Notes under the pieces: model-generated
The model's database searches: none
What the model was told of the DNA's origin: nothing
The model's input: the letters and a program-made list of their open reading frames with translations, nothing else
Assembly: GCA_018816985.1 (NCBI GenBank)
Contig: JAHIVA010000003.1
Span: 1-49,859 of the forward strand
Source of the DNA: Patescibacteria group bacterium
Lineage (GTDB): Bacteria; Patescibacteriota; Minisyncoccia; Phycocordibacterales; UBA9973
Direction of reading: 5' to 3'
Length of the DNA: 49,859 bases
Made by a program: the position numbers and the translations under genes
Shown here: one piece after another, positions 1-7,969 of the stretch
Layout of the letters: each line of letters opens with the position of its first letter
Position numbering within the stretch: position 1 is the stretch's first letter

Positions 1-1
1 A

Positions 2-118
2 ATAAAATCTATTGGCCTGCCTAAGAAACAACTCTCTACTTCTTGTTTTACGGGTATTTACCCCATTGATTTAAAAGAACGCAAAAATGAGGTAAGTTAT
101 GATGTCCCAAACAAATAA
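2..118 (+). CDS. purF: Amidophosphoribosyltransferase (PurF), C-terminal fragment
   Basis: An open frame runs from the window edge to a TAA and gives only the last 38 residues. The stretch around 'CFTGIYP' matches the C-terminal 'CFTGKYP' segment typical of PurF, the glutamine PRPP amidotransferase that starts de novo purine synthesis. The frame overlaps the start of purN by 20 bases, as expected for a co-translated purF-purN pair. The call rests on a short motif plus gene context. The catalytic N-terminal and PRPP-binding parts lie outside the window. Too short for the ORF track. Confidence 0.75.
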   Translation: MKSIGLPKKQLSTSCFTGIYPIDLKERKNEVSYDVPNK

Positions 119-659
119 AATAAAATTGGTTCTTTTAGTTCACGAAGGGAGTGCTCAAACCAACCTCAAAGCAATCGGGAATGCAATTTATAAAAATAAA
201 ATAAATGCTGAAATTTCTGCAGTAATTTCTAGAAAAGAAGATACCCTGTCAACAATAGAGAGAATATTGCCAGATTATATATGTCTCTGTGGTTGGAAAA
301 AAACTATTCCCAATAAAGTGATAAAAAAATATAAAAATAAAATCTTAAATTTACATCCGGGCTTAATTCCAGATACATTAGATAAAAATGCAAAGAAAAT
401 AAGAAATCCAGACAACACAGAAGCTTTATGGAATAAAGGAATGTACGGCAATAGGGCAATTGCTAATTTTCTAGATAAAAAAGCTACTTTTGCTGGTTCT
501 TCTGTTCATTTTTTAACTTTAAATTTTGATTTCGGTCCGGTCTTGGGCAGAACTTTTGAACAAATTAAAACTGATGATACAATTGAATCTCTATATTTAA
601 GACTAAAGAAAAAAGAAAATGAATTGTATGTAAAAGTTTTAGAAAAATTAACCTCCTGA
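99..659 (+). CDS. purN: Phosphoribosylglycinamide formyltransferase (PurN)
   Basis: The 186-aa product would transfer a formyl group from 10-formyl-THF to GAR in the third step of purine synthesis. The formyltransferase fold is shown by 'NLHPGLIP' (N84, H86; usual NIHPSLLP) and 'AGSSVHF...FDFGP' (D144), so the catalytic Asn-His-Asp set is present. The C-terminal 'ENELYVKVLEKL' corresponds to the usual final helix. The N-terminal phosphate loop is slightly longer than usual ('EGSAQTNLKAI'). Two ATGs in a row (99 and 102) are possible starts. The gene overlaps purF and ends in TGA, which shows TGA is a stop in this organism. It is a little shorter than the E. coli enzyme (212 aa). Confidence 0.85.
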   Translation: MMSQTNKIKLVLLVHEGSAQTNLKAIGNAIYKNKINAEISAVISRKEDTLSTIERILPDYICLCGWKKTIPNKVIKKYKNKILNLHPGLIPDTLDKNAKKIRNPDNTEALWNKGMYGNRAIANFLDKKATFAGSSVHFLTLNFDFGPVLGRTFEQIKTDDTIESLYLRLKKKENELYVKVLEKLTS

Positions 660-663
660 CCAA

Positions 664-686
664 TGTTCAACTCTCAGTGTTGAACA
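664..686. repeat. REP-like hairpin, RAYT1 family, copy 1
   Basis: TGTTCAAC / GTTGAACA form a perfect 8-bp stem around a 7-base loop (tctcagt). The repeat abuts the stop codon of the minus-strand RAYT1 gene. It is one of three copies of the same hairpin at 664, 1160 and 1381. It could also act as a transcript end for purN and RAYT1, which converge here. Confidence 0.85.
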
Positions 687-1352
687 CTACTCTAGTTCTT
701 CTTTTTCTTCTTTTAACATTTTTGAACCACTACTTTTAACAAAATCATGATATTCGTTTTTATCTTTGAATTGTTCAAGAACAATATCTAGGGCGAGAAG
801 TTTACCCCAACGATTTTCATTTACAAAATCCTGATAGCTTGAATACGTATATTTATTTTCTTTATTAGCCCACACAGCAATCTCTCTTGGATTTCTGTGA
901 ATATAAGCAGAAACATGGAGAAGTTGAGTGTTGTCTTTTATGTGTACTGCTTTATAAGGTCCCTGGAAAAGATGCCCAGATTTTTGATATTTTGTGTTGT
1001 AATATTTTGTATAGCCATTTAATATTCTTTGCATATACTGAGCAATGCCACCTTCTTTTTCTTCCTTAAGAATTAAATGAAAATGATTTTGCATTAAACA
1101 AAAGGAAACGAGTTCGACATAACAATCTTTGACTATTTTGTTTATAATTTCTTTATCAATGTTCAACACCGAGGGTTGAACAAGTCCCTTGGACAATCTA
1201 TTGATATTTGGAAAGGTAACAGGAGATTGAAAATAAAGAATAATAAAAAGAAAACGAAACCAATCATTGGTATCATGAAAAATAACTTGCTTTCTTGTAC
1301 CACGATTTAAAACATGATAATACTCTCCAGGGGCTATTTTTATATTTCTCAT
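687..1352 (-). CDS. REP-associated tyrosine transposase (RAYT), IS200-like HUH family
   Basis: The 221-aa product belongs to the Y1 transposase / RAYT family, single-strand DNA nucleases that act on short hairpins. The start 'PGEYYHVLNRG' and the HUH motif 'QNHFHLIL' are typical, and a Tyr-rich stretch 'GYTKYYNTKY' holds the likely catalytic tyrosine. The frame is intact. Matching REP hairpins lie directly after the stop codon, inside the frame (encoding 'GLVQPSVLN') and upstream, where the REP overlaps a -35 hexamer. This layout fits a domesticated, REP-mobilising gene rather than a plain IS element. It interrupts the purN-purD order, which suggests later insertion. Confidence 0.87.
   Translation of the reverse strand: MRNIKIAPGEYYHVLNRGTRKQVIFHDTNDWFRFLFIILYFQSPVTFPNINRLSKGLVQPSVLNIDKEIINKIVKDCYVELVSFCLMQNHFHLILKEEKEGGIAQYMQRILNGYTKYYNTKYQKSGHLFQGPYKAVHIKDNTQLLHVSAYIHRNPREIAVWANKENKYTYSSYQDFVNENRWGKLLALDIVLEQFKDKNEYHDFVKSSGSKMLKEEKEELE
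1160..1182. repeat. REP-like hairpin inside the RAYT1 coding region, copy 2
   Basis: The same 8-bp stem (TGTTCAAC / GTTGAACA) with loop accgagg. It lies in frame inside the transposase gene, ahead of the HUH motif, in a segment that differs in length from the second RAYT of the window. Confidence 0.85.
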
Positions 1353-1358
1353 AAATAG

Positions 1359-1387
1359 ATTATATATAAAACAGATAAACTGTTCAA
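1359..1387 (-). promoter_or_regulatory. RAYT1 promoter, partly supplied by the REP hairpin
   Basis: On the minus strand TTGAAC (inside REP copy 3) and a perfect TATAAT are separated by exactly 17 bases. TATAAT ends 6 bases before the ATG at 1352, so the transcript should be leaderless or nearly so. Confidence 0.6.
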
Positions 1388-1403
1388 CCCTCAGGGTTGA
1401 ACA
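1381..1403. repeat. REP-like hairpin, RAYT1 family, copy 3
   Basis: TGTTCAACCC / GGGTTGAACA form a 10-bp stem around tca (core 8-bp stem as in the other copies). It lies upstream of RAYT1 (minus) and of the kinase-like gene (plus). Confidence 0.85.
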
Positions 1404-1428
1404 CTTTGTTTTTTGTTGGTAATTTTGT

Positions 1429-1434
1429 TATTCT
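1429..1434 (+). promoter_or_regulatory. -10 hexamer of the kinase-like gene
   Basis: TATTCT lies 6 bases before the ATG at 1441. A weak TTGTTT lies exactly 17 bases upstream (1406-1411). No Shine-Dalgarno sequence fits between the -10 and the start. Confidence 0.4.
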
Positions 1435-1440
1435 AATATC

Positions 1441-2202
1441 ATGTCCTCAAACCTTGAAGGTCCAAAAATTAGTTTCAAAAAACATACTGGAAAAGAAACT
1501 AGGGTTCAGATAATTAATGAAACTCAAATTAACCATGGAGATTTCGGAGAAGTGTTTGATACTTTAGTCGAAATTGGTGGACACAGAAAAAGATTTATAG
1601 TAAAAAAATATTTTGACTATCCAACAGATGCAATTGAAAAGCGTACTAAGGCTTCACCCCTTGGATGGTCAAAAATAAATGCTCAAACAGCGTTTAAAAA
1701 CTATTCCTTAGCTCAAAAAGCTGGTTTAAAAGTATTCCCAACTTTTCGAATGGGTGAAGATAAAAAAAGCATATTGATGACTACGGGCTTTTTGGACAAT
1801 CAAATATGTGTGAGCAGTAATAATAAAATAACCGTAGTTGAATTAGGGCGCCCTTTAATAAAAGAAATGGGGGGAGAGATGTTAGACAAATTTTTGTCAA
1901 CTATTTTTACAGAAGGTTTAAAGGCCTCTCAGAAGCAGATAAGTTTACATTCTGATATGTTTTTCTTTATTTTAAGTAAAGATGAGCCAACAAAAATAGA
2001 TTTTGTTCTTGGTGATTTAGATAATTTAAGGAAAGAAGAAAAATTGATACCGACAGAAAGTATTAAATCAGATAATATGATAAATATAAAAAAAGCCTTA
2101 TACCACTTTTGTGAAAAAAATATTAATCGTAATTTTTCAAAAAAGTTTTTGGATAAAATTGAATATTATTATACACAAAATGTTTATAGAGATTTTAAAT
2201 AA
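1441..2202 (+). CDS. Protein-kinase-like / phosphotransferase-fold protein, function unknown
   Basis: I do not recognise a named family. The 253-aa product has the landmarks of a kinase fold: a glycine-rich loop ('NHGDFGEVFD', residues 31-40), a lysine pair in the next strand (K55/K56), a catalytic-loop-like 'LHSDMFFFIL' (H170, D172) and a metal-binding-like 'VLGDLDN' (D192). The layout resembles aminoglycoside phosphotransferases and small lipopolysaccharide-type kinases more than Ser/Thr kinases. There are no membrane segments. It sits between purN/RAYT1 and purD, five bases ahead of purD, so it is probably co-transcribed with purD, but nothing ties it to purine synthesis. The Asn usual in the catalytic loop is not evident. 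Confidence 0.5.
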   Translation: MSSNLEGPKISFKKHTGKETRVQIINETQINHGDFGEVFDTLVEIGGHRKRFIVKKYFDYPTDAIEKRTKASPLGWSKINAQTAFKNYSLAQKAGLKVFPTFRMGEDKKSILMTTGFLDNQICVSSNNKITVVELGRPLIKEMGGEMLDKFLSTIFTEGLKASQKQISLHSDMFFFILSKDEPTKIDFVLGDLDNLRKEEKLIPTESIKSDNMINIKKALYHFCEKNINRNFSKKFLDKIEYYYTQNVYRDFK

Positions 2203-2207
2203 TTTTT

Positions 2208-3521
2208 ATGCAAAAGCAAAAAATTTTAATAATAGGTAGCGGAGGTAGGGAACATGCTATTGGGTGGAAAGTAGCGCAGTCGCCTGACGTAGGGCAGATT
2301 TTTTTTGCGCCCGGAAATGGCGGTACTGGTAAAATTGGAATTAATGTGGACATAAAGGCAACTGATATTTTAGGGCTTTTGGAATTTGCCAAAAAAGAAA
2401 AAATAGATTTAACTCTCGCTCTGCCAGACGACCTGCTTGCCCTAGGAATAGTGGACGAATTTAAAAAAGCTGGTTTGCGAATCTGGGGACCAACTAAAAG
2501 TGCAGCCAAACTTGAATGGTCTAAAGCTTTTTCAAAGAATTTTATGAAAAAACACAAATTACCGACAGCTAAATTTGAGATTTTTACTGATTGTGAAAAA
2601 GCTAAAGAATATGTCCAAAAACAATCTTTCCCGATTGTGGTAAAAGCCAGCGGTCTAGCTCTTGGTAAGGGCGTAATTATTGCAAAAACAAAAGAAGAAG
2701 CTTTTAAGGCATTGGAAAATATTTTGGTTAAAAAAGTTTTTGGAAATTCTAATAATGAAGTTGTCATTGAAGAGTTCCTGGTTGGGCCAGAGATTTCGAT
2801 TCATATGTTTTCTGATGGAAAAAATTATAAAATGTTCCCGACCTCACAGGATCACAAAAAAATAGGGGAGAATGACATTGGATTAAATACTGGTGGCATG
2901 GGCACCATTGCCCCGTTGCCTTTTGTAAATAGCGAACTTTTTAAAAATATAGAAAAAGAAATTGTTGCCCAGACTATTCAAGCAATGCAAAAAGATAGCA
3001 ATTCTTTTTTAGGCGTACTCTACCCGGGATTAATCCTCACCCAAGATGGTCCAAAGATTCTTGAATACAATGCGCGTTTTGGTGATCCGGAAACGCAAAC
3101 ATATATGCGACTTTTAGAAACAGATATTTTGGATATTTTCAATGCTTGTATTGACGGCACCCTAGATAAACAAAAAATTGTCTGGAAAAAAGCAAGCGCT
3201 TGCACTGTCGTGTTGGCTTCGAGTGGTTATCCAGAAAATTATGAAAAAGGTAAAGTGATTTCAGGTATTGAAGAAGCCGAAAAAAATGCCGATATTGTTA
3301 TTTTCCACGCTGGCACAAAAATAGAAAAAAGTACAAGGCAAGACCTTGTACAAAACTTAATCACTAATGGTGGGCGAGTTTTGGGAGTTTCGGCTGTTGG
3401 AAATACTCTAGAAGAAGCACTGACGAAAGCCTATAAAGCCATAGAAAAAATTTCTTTTCAAGATATGTATTATCGCCACGACATCGGCCAGTCGGCTCTG
3501 AAAATAAGTAAAATAATTTAA
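2208..3521 (+). CDS. purD: Phosphoribosylamine-glycine ligase (PurD)
   Basis: The 437-aa ATP-grasp enzyme joins glycine to phosphoribosylamine to make GAR, the second purine step. Clear landmarks are the N-terminal 'GSGGREHAIGWK', the ATP-binding 'VVKASGLALGKGV', 'DHKKIGENDIGLNTGGMG' and the metal-binding 'YNARFGDPETQ'. The usual 'GPE.PL..GI.D.F' segment has drifted to 'ALPDDLLALGIVDEF'. Length is normal for the family. It starts five bases after the kinase-like gene and has no visible Shine-Dalgarno sequence. It converges with purA, and the 57-base gap between them holds only a weak CTTAA/TTAAG inverted repeat followed by an A run. Confidence 0.95.
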   Translation: MQKQKILIIGSGGREHAIGWKVAQSPDVGQIFFAPGNGGTGKIGINVDIKATDILGLLEFAKKEKIDLTLALPDDLLALGIVDEFKKAGLRIWGPTKSAAKLEWSKAFSKNFMKKHKLPTAKFEIFTDCEKAKEYVQKQSFPIVVKASGLALGKGVIIAKTKEEAFKALENILVKKVFGNSNNEVVIEEFLVGPEISIHMFSDGKNYKMFPTSQDHKKIGENDIGLNTGGMGTIAPLPFVNSELFKNIEKEIVAQTIQAMQKDSNSFLGVLYPGLILTQDGPKILEYNARFGDPETQTYMRLLETDILDIFNACIDGTLDKQKIVWKKASACTVVLASSGYPENYEKGKVISGIEEAEKNADIVIFHAGTKIEKSTRQDLVQNLITNGGRVLGVSAVGNTLEEALTKAYKAIEKISFQDMYYRHDIGQSALKISKII

Positions 3522-3578
3522 AAAAAAATTAAATTCCTTAATATATCATATATGGTAGGTTAAGAAAAAAACTAATTT

Positions 3579-4913
3579 TTATTTATCCCAATTGAAAAAT
3601 TGTTCTCGGTCGGGACCAGTGCCGACAGAGATGATTTTGACATTCAAATCGGAAAGTTTATTTTTTATATATTTTAAATACGCGGAAAGTTCTTTGGAAA
3701 CTTTTTGCTTATTGTTAACGCCAAAATTAGCTTCACCCCAGCCGGGCATTTCCTCCGTCTGTACACTCATTACTTGGCTTAATTGAAGTGGAAATTCTTT
3801 TAACACTTTTCCTTGGTGTTTGTATCCCGTAACCACTTTGATTTTATTACTTAGGCAAATATCTGCTTTGTTGATAAAAATTTTATTGGCACCCGAAAGG
3901 GTAATGGCATAACGAAGCGCAAACAAATCAAGCCAGCCACACATTCGAGGACGCCCGGTGGTTGCTCCAAATTCTTGCCCAGCCTTTTGAAAAAGTTTTT
4001 CTAGAGTTTCGTCTTTAATTCTAGCAGGAAAACTTCCACCACCCACTTTAGTAGTATAAGCTTTAATCACACCATAAATATTTTGCAAATAAGTGTGCGG
4101 TACGCCCAAACCGAGACAAACATTAGCTGGTAGGGTATTACTACTAGTCACGTTTGGGTAATCTCCAAAATCTATGTCCAGCATCACTCCTTGAGCACCT
4201 TCGGCTAAAATATTTTTTCCTTCTTTCAATCTTTTTTGAGTTAACGAAGATACATCACAAATCTGTAATTTTTTTAATTTTTTCAGAGCATCTTCCCATT
4301 TTTTCTTGGCTTCATTGATTTTTTTTATTGAATATTGAAAATTATATTTTTCTTTATACATTTTTAAAAAATTCATTTGAAAATCTAAAAGGTCGGATTT
4401 TTGTTTATTGAAATCCAGCAACAAAATATCTCCAATTAAAAGACCTCGGCGCGCCCTGGAATCAGCATAGCTGGGACCAATACCCTTGGCAGTGGTGCCC
4501 ACTTTTGTTCCCGACTTGCTTCTGCTATATTCTTCAGCCTGGTCTAAAAATGGGTGTAAGTATGAAACCAATTTCGCCCGATTGGAAATATAAAGACGAG
4601 GCTTAACATCAAAGCCTAAACTTTTTAGCTGAGATATTTCCGCAATTAATGATACAGCATCAACTACCACACCATTACCAATATATAATTCTGTGCCTTT
4701 CTGAAGGCAACCAGATGGGACAATGTGTCCAATAAAAGTAGTATCACCATACTTAAGGGTATGTCCTGCATTTGCTCCACCCTGGAAACGGGCAACTCCG
4801 GAATAAATTCTTGAAGATAATAACTGGTCTATATTTTTACCTTTTCCTTCATCTCCCCATTGAAGACCCACAACCACATCAATAAAACCTTTTTTGAGAA
4901 TTTTTTTTACCAT
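3579..4913 (-). CDS. purA: Adenylosuccinate synthetase (PurA)
   Basis: The 444-aa GTP-dependent ligase converts IMP and aspartate to adenylosuccinate, the first step toward AMP. The N-terminal 'GLQWGDEGKGK' is the nucleotide-binding signature, with 'GGANAGHTLKYG' and 'GTTAKGIGPSYADSRARRG' as substrate-binding segments and 'TTGRPRMCGWLDL' near the C-terminal part. It is slightly longer than usual because of a Lys-rich insert around residues 165-215. Its ATG shares one base with the guaB stop (TAATG), so the two should be translationally coupled: guaB first, purA second. That pairs the GMP and AMP branch points in one transcript. Confidence 0.95.
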   Translation of the reverse strand: MVKKILKKGFIDVVVGLQWGDEGKGKNIDQLLSSRIYSGVARFQGGANAGHTLKYGDTTFIGHIVPSGCLQKGTELYIGNGVVVDAVSLIAEISQLKSLGFDVKPRLYISNRAKLVSYLHPFLDQAEEYSRSKSGTKVGTTAKGIGPSYADSRARRGLLIGDILLLDFNKQKSDLLDFQMNFLKMYKEKYNFQYSIKKINEAKKKWEDALKKLKKLQICDVSSLTQKRLKEGKNILAEGAQGVMLDIDFGDYPNVTSSNTLPANVCLGLGVPHTYLQNIYGVIKAYTTKVGGGSFPARIKDETLEKLFQKAGQEFGATTGRPRMCGWLDLFALRYAITLSGANKIFINKADICLSNKIKVVTGYKHQGKVLKEFPLQLSQVMSVQTEEMPGWGEANFGVNNKQKVSKELSAYLKYIKNKLSDLNVKIISVGTGPDREQFFNWDK

Positions 4914-6394
4914 TATTTATCAAGACTATAATTAGGAGCTTCTTTGGTAATAATAACATCGTGGGGGTGATTTTCTTTTATGCCAGAGTTAGTAATTCTG
5001 ACAAATTTTGCTTTAGCTTGAAGAGTTTTTATATTTTTCGCTCCACAATATCCCATTCCAGCTCGAAGTCCACCCACTAACTGATAAATTACTTCTGCTA
5101 ATCCGCCTTTAAAAGAAACTCTCCCGACTATTCCTTCCGGTATAAGTTTTTTTATATCATCTTCTGTGTCTTGAAAATATCTATCTTTTGAACCAAGCTG
5201 CATAGCTTCAATCGAACCCATACCACGATAAGTTTTATATTTTCTAGATTCAAAAATAATCATTTCGCCAGGAGATTCTTCCACTCCAGCAAACAAAGAA
5301 CCAGCCATAATAGAACTTGCCCCAGCAGCAAGAGCCTTAGGAATGTCTCCTGTATATTTTATACCTCCATCAGCAATAATAGGTACTCCTGAGCCGGCAA
5401 TAGCTTGCGCAACCTCATAGACAGCAGAAAATTGGGGAAAACCCACACCAGCAATTATCCGAGTAGTACAAATAGAACCAGGACCAATTCCCACCTTAAT
5501 TGCATCAGCTCCGGCTTTGACCAGGTCTCGAGCTGCCTCTCCAGTGGCGATATTTCCCGCGATTACTTCCAGCTTTGGAAATTCCTTTTTTATTTTCTTG
5601 AGTATTTCTATTACTCCTTTAGAGTGTCCATGAGCCGTATCTATCACAACTACATCCACTCCATTTTTCTCTAGCGCTTCAACTCTTTTTACGGTATCTC
5701 CTGATACCCCTATCGCAGCACCAACACGTAAACGCCCCAAACTATCTCGAGAAGATTTCGGACGAGATTTTACTTTCATTATATCTTTATAGGTAATTAA
5801 TCCGATAAGCCTGTTTTGCTTATCAACTAACGGTAATTTTTCAACTTTATGCTCTGTTAGAATTTTTTCAGCTTCTTTTAAATCTGTACCAATACTTCCA
5901 AGTATTAAATTTTTCTTGGTCATAATTTCACTTACAGGAAGTTCAAAATTTTTTTGAAATCGTAAATCACGATTAGTTAAGATTCCTTTTAATTCCTTAT
6001 TTTTACCAACTATCGGAATTCCACCAATTTTATTATCCTTCATTAAGGCCATGGCTTCAGAAAGTAGAGCTTTTTCTGTTAGGGTTATTGGGTCGTGAAT
6101 CATCCCGCTTTCAGAACGTTTAACCTTGCGCACTTCATCTGCCTGTTTTTGGATACTTAAATTTTTATGGATAATCCCGATGCCTCCTTCTTGGGCCATT
6201 GCTATCGCCATCGCCGCTTCCGTAACCATATCCATGGCCGCTGAAATAATTGGAACGTGGAGGGTTATTTTTTTAGTCAGTTTAGAAGAAATATCAACCT
6301 CGCGAGGTAAAACTTCTGAATATTGGGGTATCAGCAAAACATCATCATAGGTAAGACCTTCTTTAAAATTTTCTCTCTGTGCTTTCAAAGCCAT
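4913..6394 (-). CDS. guaB: IMP dehydrogenase (GuaB)
   Basis: The 493-aa product oxidises IMP to XMP with NAD, the first step toward GMP. '[17 protein letters not shown]' opens the TIM barrel, two CBS modules interrupt it (about residues 95-210), and the catalytic cysteine loop is '[15 protein letters not shown]'. '[17 protein letters not shown]' and 'YRGMGS' are also typical, so it is full length and looks active. It is divergent from guaA with only 25 bases between start codons and overlaps purA by one base at the other end. Confidence 0.96.
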   Translation of the reverse strand: MALKAQRENFKEGLTYDDVLLIPQYSEVLPREVDISSKLTKKITLHVPIISAAMDMVTEAAMAIAMAQEGGIGIIHKNLSIQKQADEVRKVKRSESGMIHDPITLTEKALLSEAMALMKDNKIGGIPIVGKNKELKGILTNRDLRFQKNFELPVSEIMTKKNLILGSIGTDLKEAEKILTEHKVEKLPLVDKQNRLIGLITYKDIMKVKSRPKSSRDSLGRLRVGAAIGVSGDTVKRVEALEKNGVDVVVIDTAHGHSKGVIEILKKIKKEFPKLEVIAGNIATGEAARDLVKAGADAIKVGIGPGSICTTRIIAGVGFPQFSAVYEVAQAIAGSGVPIIADGGIKYTGDIPKALAAGASSIMAGSLFAGVEESPGEMIIFESRKYKTYRGMGSIEAMQLGSKDRYFQDTEDDIKKLIPEGIVGRVSFKGGLAEVIYQLVGGLRAGMGYCGAKNIKTLQAKAKFVRITNSGIKENHPHDVIITKEAPNYSLDK

Positions 6395-6419
6395 AATATA
6401 TTATGTATACTACCATATT
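6395..6419. promoter_or_regulatory. 25-bp bidirectional promoter between guaB and guaA
   Basis: The whole gap between the divergent start codons is 25 AT-rich bases. On the plus strand TATACT (6406-6411) ends 8 bases before the guaA ATG. The minus strand offers TATACA or CATAAT at overlapping positions for guaB. The shared GTATAC core is self-complementary, so two polymerases could not bind at once. No purine riboswitch or PurR-like operator can fit here. Confidence 0.45.
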
Positions 6420-7943
6420 ATGAATAAGATACAAATACTAATAGTAGATTATGGGTCGCAATATACACTGGTTATTGGTCGGACATTGCGTGAACTCGGA
6501 GTGCGCAGTGTGATTTTGCCACCAGATAAAGCGGAAGATTGGATAAAAAATAATCTACCAAAAGCAGTCATTCTCTCTGGTAGTAATTGGAGCGTCCACA
6601 ATGAAGGAGCACCAGAGTTACCAAAGTCGCTTAATGTCACTGGTGTAAAATATCCAATTTTGGGTATTTGTTATGGAATGCAGTTGCTGGCCCATAAACT
6701 TAACGGCTTAGTTGAGCGCCCACTGGCCCATCGTGAATACGGACCAGCTAATGCAATATTAAATACAAATCATCCATTTTTTTATGGTGTCTCTAAAAAA
6801 ACTCAAGTTTGGGCCAGTCATGGAGATACTGTTGCAAAACTTCCAAAAGGTTTTATTTCCATCGCCACCTCTGGCGGAATAGCTGCCATGAGCAGTAAAA
6901 ATAATCGAGTATTGGGAATTCAGTTTCATCCCGAAGTCGTTAATACTAAAGAAGGTAAAAAAATATTGCAAAACTTTTTGAACATTTCTAATTGTCAGAA
7001 AGACTGGAACCCAATAAATTTAATTCATGAAATTCAAAAAGAAGTGACTGGCCTTGTCGGTAAAAAAAATGTTATCTTGGGCGTTTCTGGCGGAGTAGAT
7101 TCCACTACCTTGGCTGCTGTACTGGCTCCAATTTTTGGTAAAAGACTTATTTGTATAGCAATAGATACCGGCGGACTCAGAGCCAATGAATTGGAAGAAT
7201 TAAAAACAAATACAAAAAGTGCCGGAGTAAAAAATCTGATTATCATTAATACGAAAAAAGAATTTATAAAAAATATTGGTACAACAATTGATGGAGAAGA
7301 AAAACGCGCTAAATTTCGTAAAGTGTATCAAAAAATATTTAAAGAACAAATAAAAAAATACAAAGCCGGTTTTATGGTGCAGGGAACTCTAGCTACTGAT
7401 ATTATAGAAAGCGGAAAAGCAGGCAAGTCGGCTATGATAAAAACGCATCATAATGTGGGTCTTTCTTGGGAAGTGGAAGATTTACATCCATTTAGAAATT
7501 TATTTAAATATGAAGTTCGAGAACTTGCCCGAGCGCTCAAACTTCCAAAAGCTATATATGAACGTAATCCATTTCCAGGCCCGGGCTTGTTCTTGCGAAT
7601 CGTCGGCACATCAGTTTCTGAAGAAAATATTAAACTGGTACGGGAAGCAGACAAAACCGTTGCCAATATTTTGAAAAAGTATAAACTTACTAAAAATATT
7701 TCCCAGCTCATTGTGGCACTTTTGGGTATTAATTCTGTCGGAGTAAAAGGCGACGAACGTGTTTACGGCCATTCTCTAGCTATTCGAGCCGTGCAGACGG
7801 CAGATTTTATGACCGCCAAAGGTTATTATTTTCCCCAGGAAGTTGTAAATGAAATTACTAATGCGCTCACGAAGCATAAAAATATTGTCCGCGTATTTTT
7901 CGATATGACTCCCAAACCCCCAGCTACAACTGAGTTTGAGTAG
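6420..7943 (+). CDS. guaA: GMP synthase, glutamine-hydrolysing (GuaA)
   Basis: The 507-aa enzyme aminates XMP to GMP. Residues 1-190 are a class I glutamine amidotransferase with nucleophile C84 in 'GICYGMQ' and H170/E172 in 'GIQFHPEV'. Residues 200-390 are an ATP pyrophosphatase with 'GVSGGVDSTTLA' (about 221-232). The C-terminal dimerisation domain ends with the usual 'KPPATTEFE' (family 'KPPGTIEWE'). Start at 6420 is supported by TATACT eight bases upstream. It heads a plus-strand run with purH 26 bases downstream, which has its own -10. Confidence 0.96.
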   Translation: MNKIQILIVDYGSQYTLVIGRTLRELGVRSVILPPDKAEDWIKNNLPKAVILSGSNWSVHNEGAPELPKSLNVTGVKYPILGICYGMQLLAHKLNGLVERPLAHREYGPANAILNTNHPFFYGVSKKTQVWASHGDTVAKLPKGFISIATSGGIAAMSSKNNRVLGIQFHPEVVNTKEGKKILQNFLNISNCQKDWNPINLIHEIQKEVTGLVGKKNVILGVSGGVDSTTLAAVLAPIFGKRLICIAIDTGGLRANELEELKTNTKSAGVKNLIIINTKKEFIKNIGTTIDGEEKRAKFRKVYQKIFKEQIKKYKAGFMVQGTLATDIIESGKAGKSAMIKTHHNVGLSWEVEDLHPFRNLFKYEVRELARALKLPKAIYERNPFPGPGLFLRIVGTSVSEENIKLVREADKTVANILKKYKLTKNISQLIVALLGINSVGVKGDERVYGHSLAIRAVQTADFMTAKGYYFPQEVVNEITNALTKHKNIVRVFFDMTPKPPATTEFE

Positions 7944-7957
7944 AAATAAAATTATGC

Positions 7958-7963
7958 TAATAT
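7958..7963 (+). promoter_or_regulatory. Extended -10 element of purH
   Basis: TGCTAATAT (TGn plus TAATAT) ends 6 bases before the purH ATG at 7970. TTGAGT lies 16 bases upstream inside the end of guaA. The transcript would be leaderless. Confidence 0.45.
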
Positions 7964-7969
7964 GACTTT

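Noticed and set aside
2195-2767. 190-aa minus-strand ORF over purD
   Set aside because: It lies wholly opposite purD, whose motifs are intact, and has no family resemblance or promoter.
3522-3578. Rho-independent terminator between purD and purA
   Set aside because: Only a five-base CTTAA/TTAAG pairing with an A/T-rich loop; too weak to list as a terminator.
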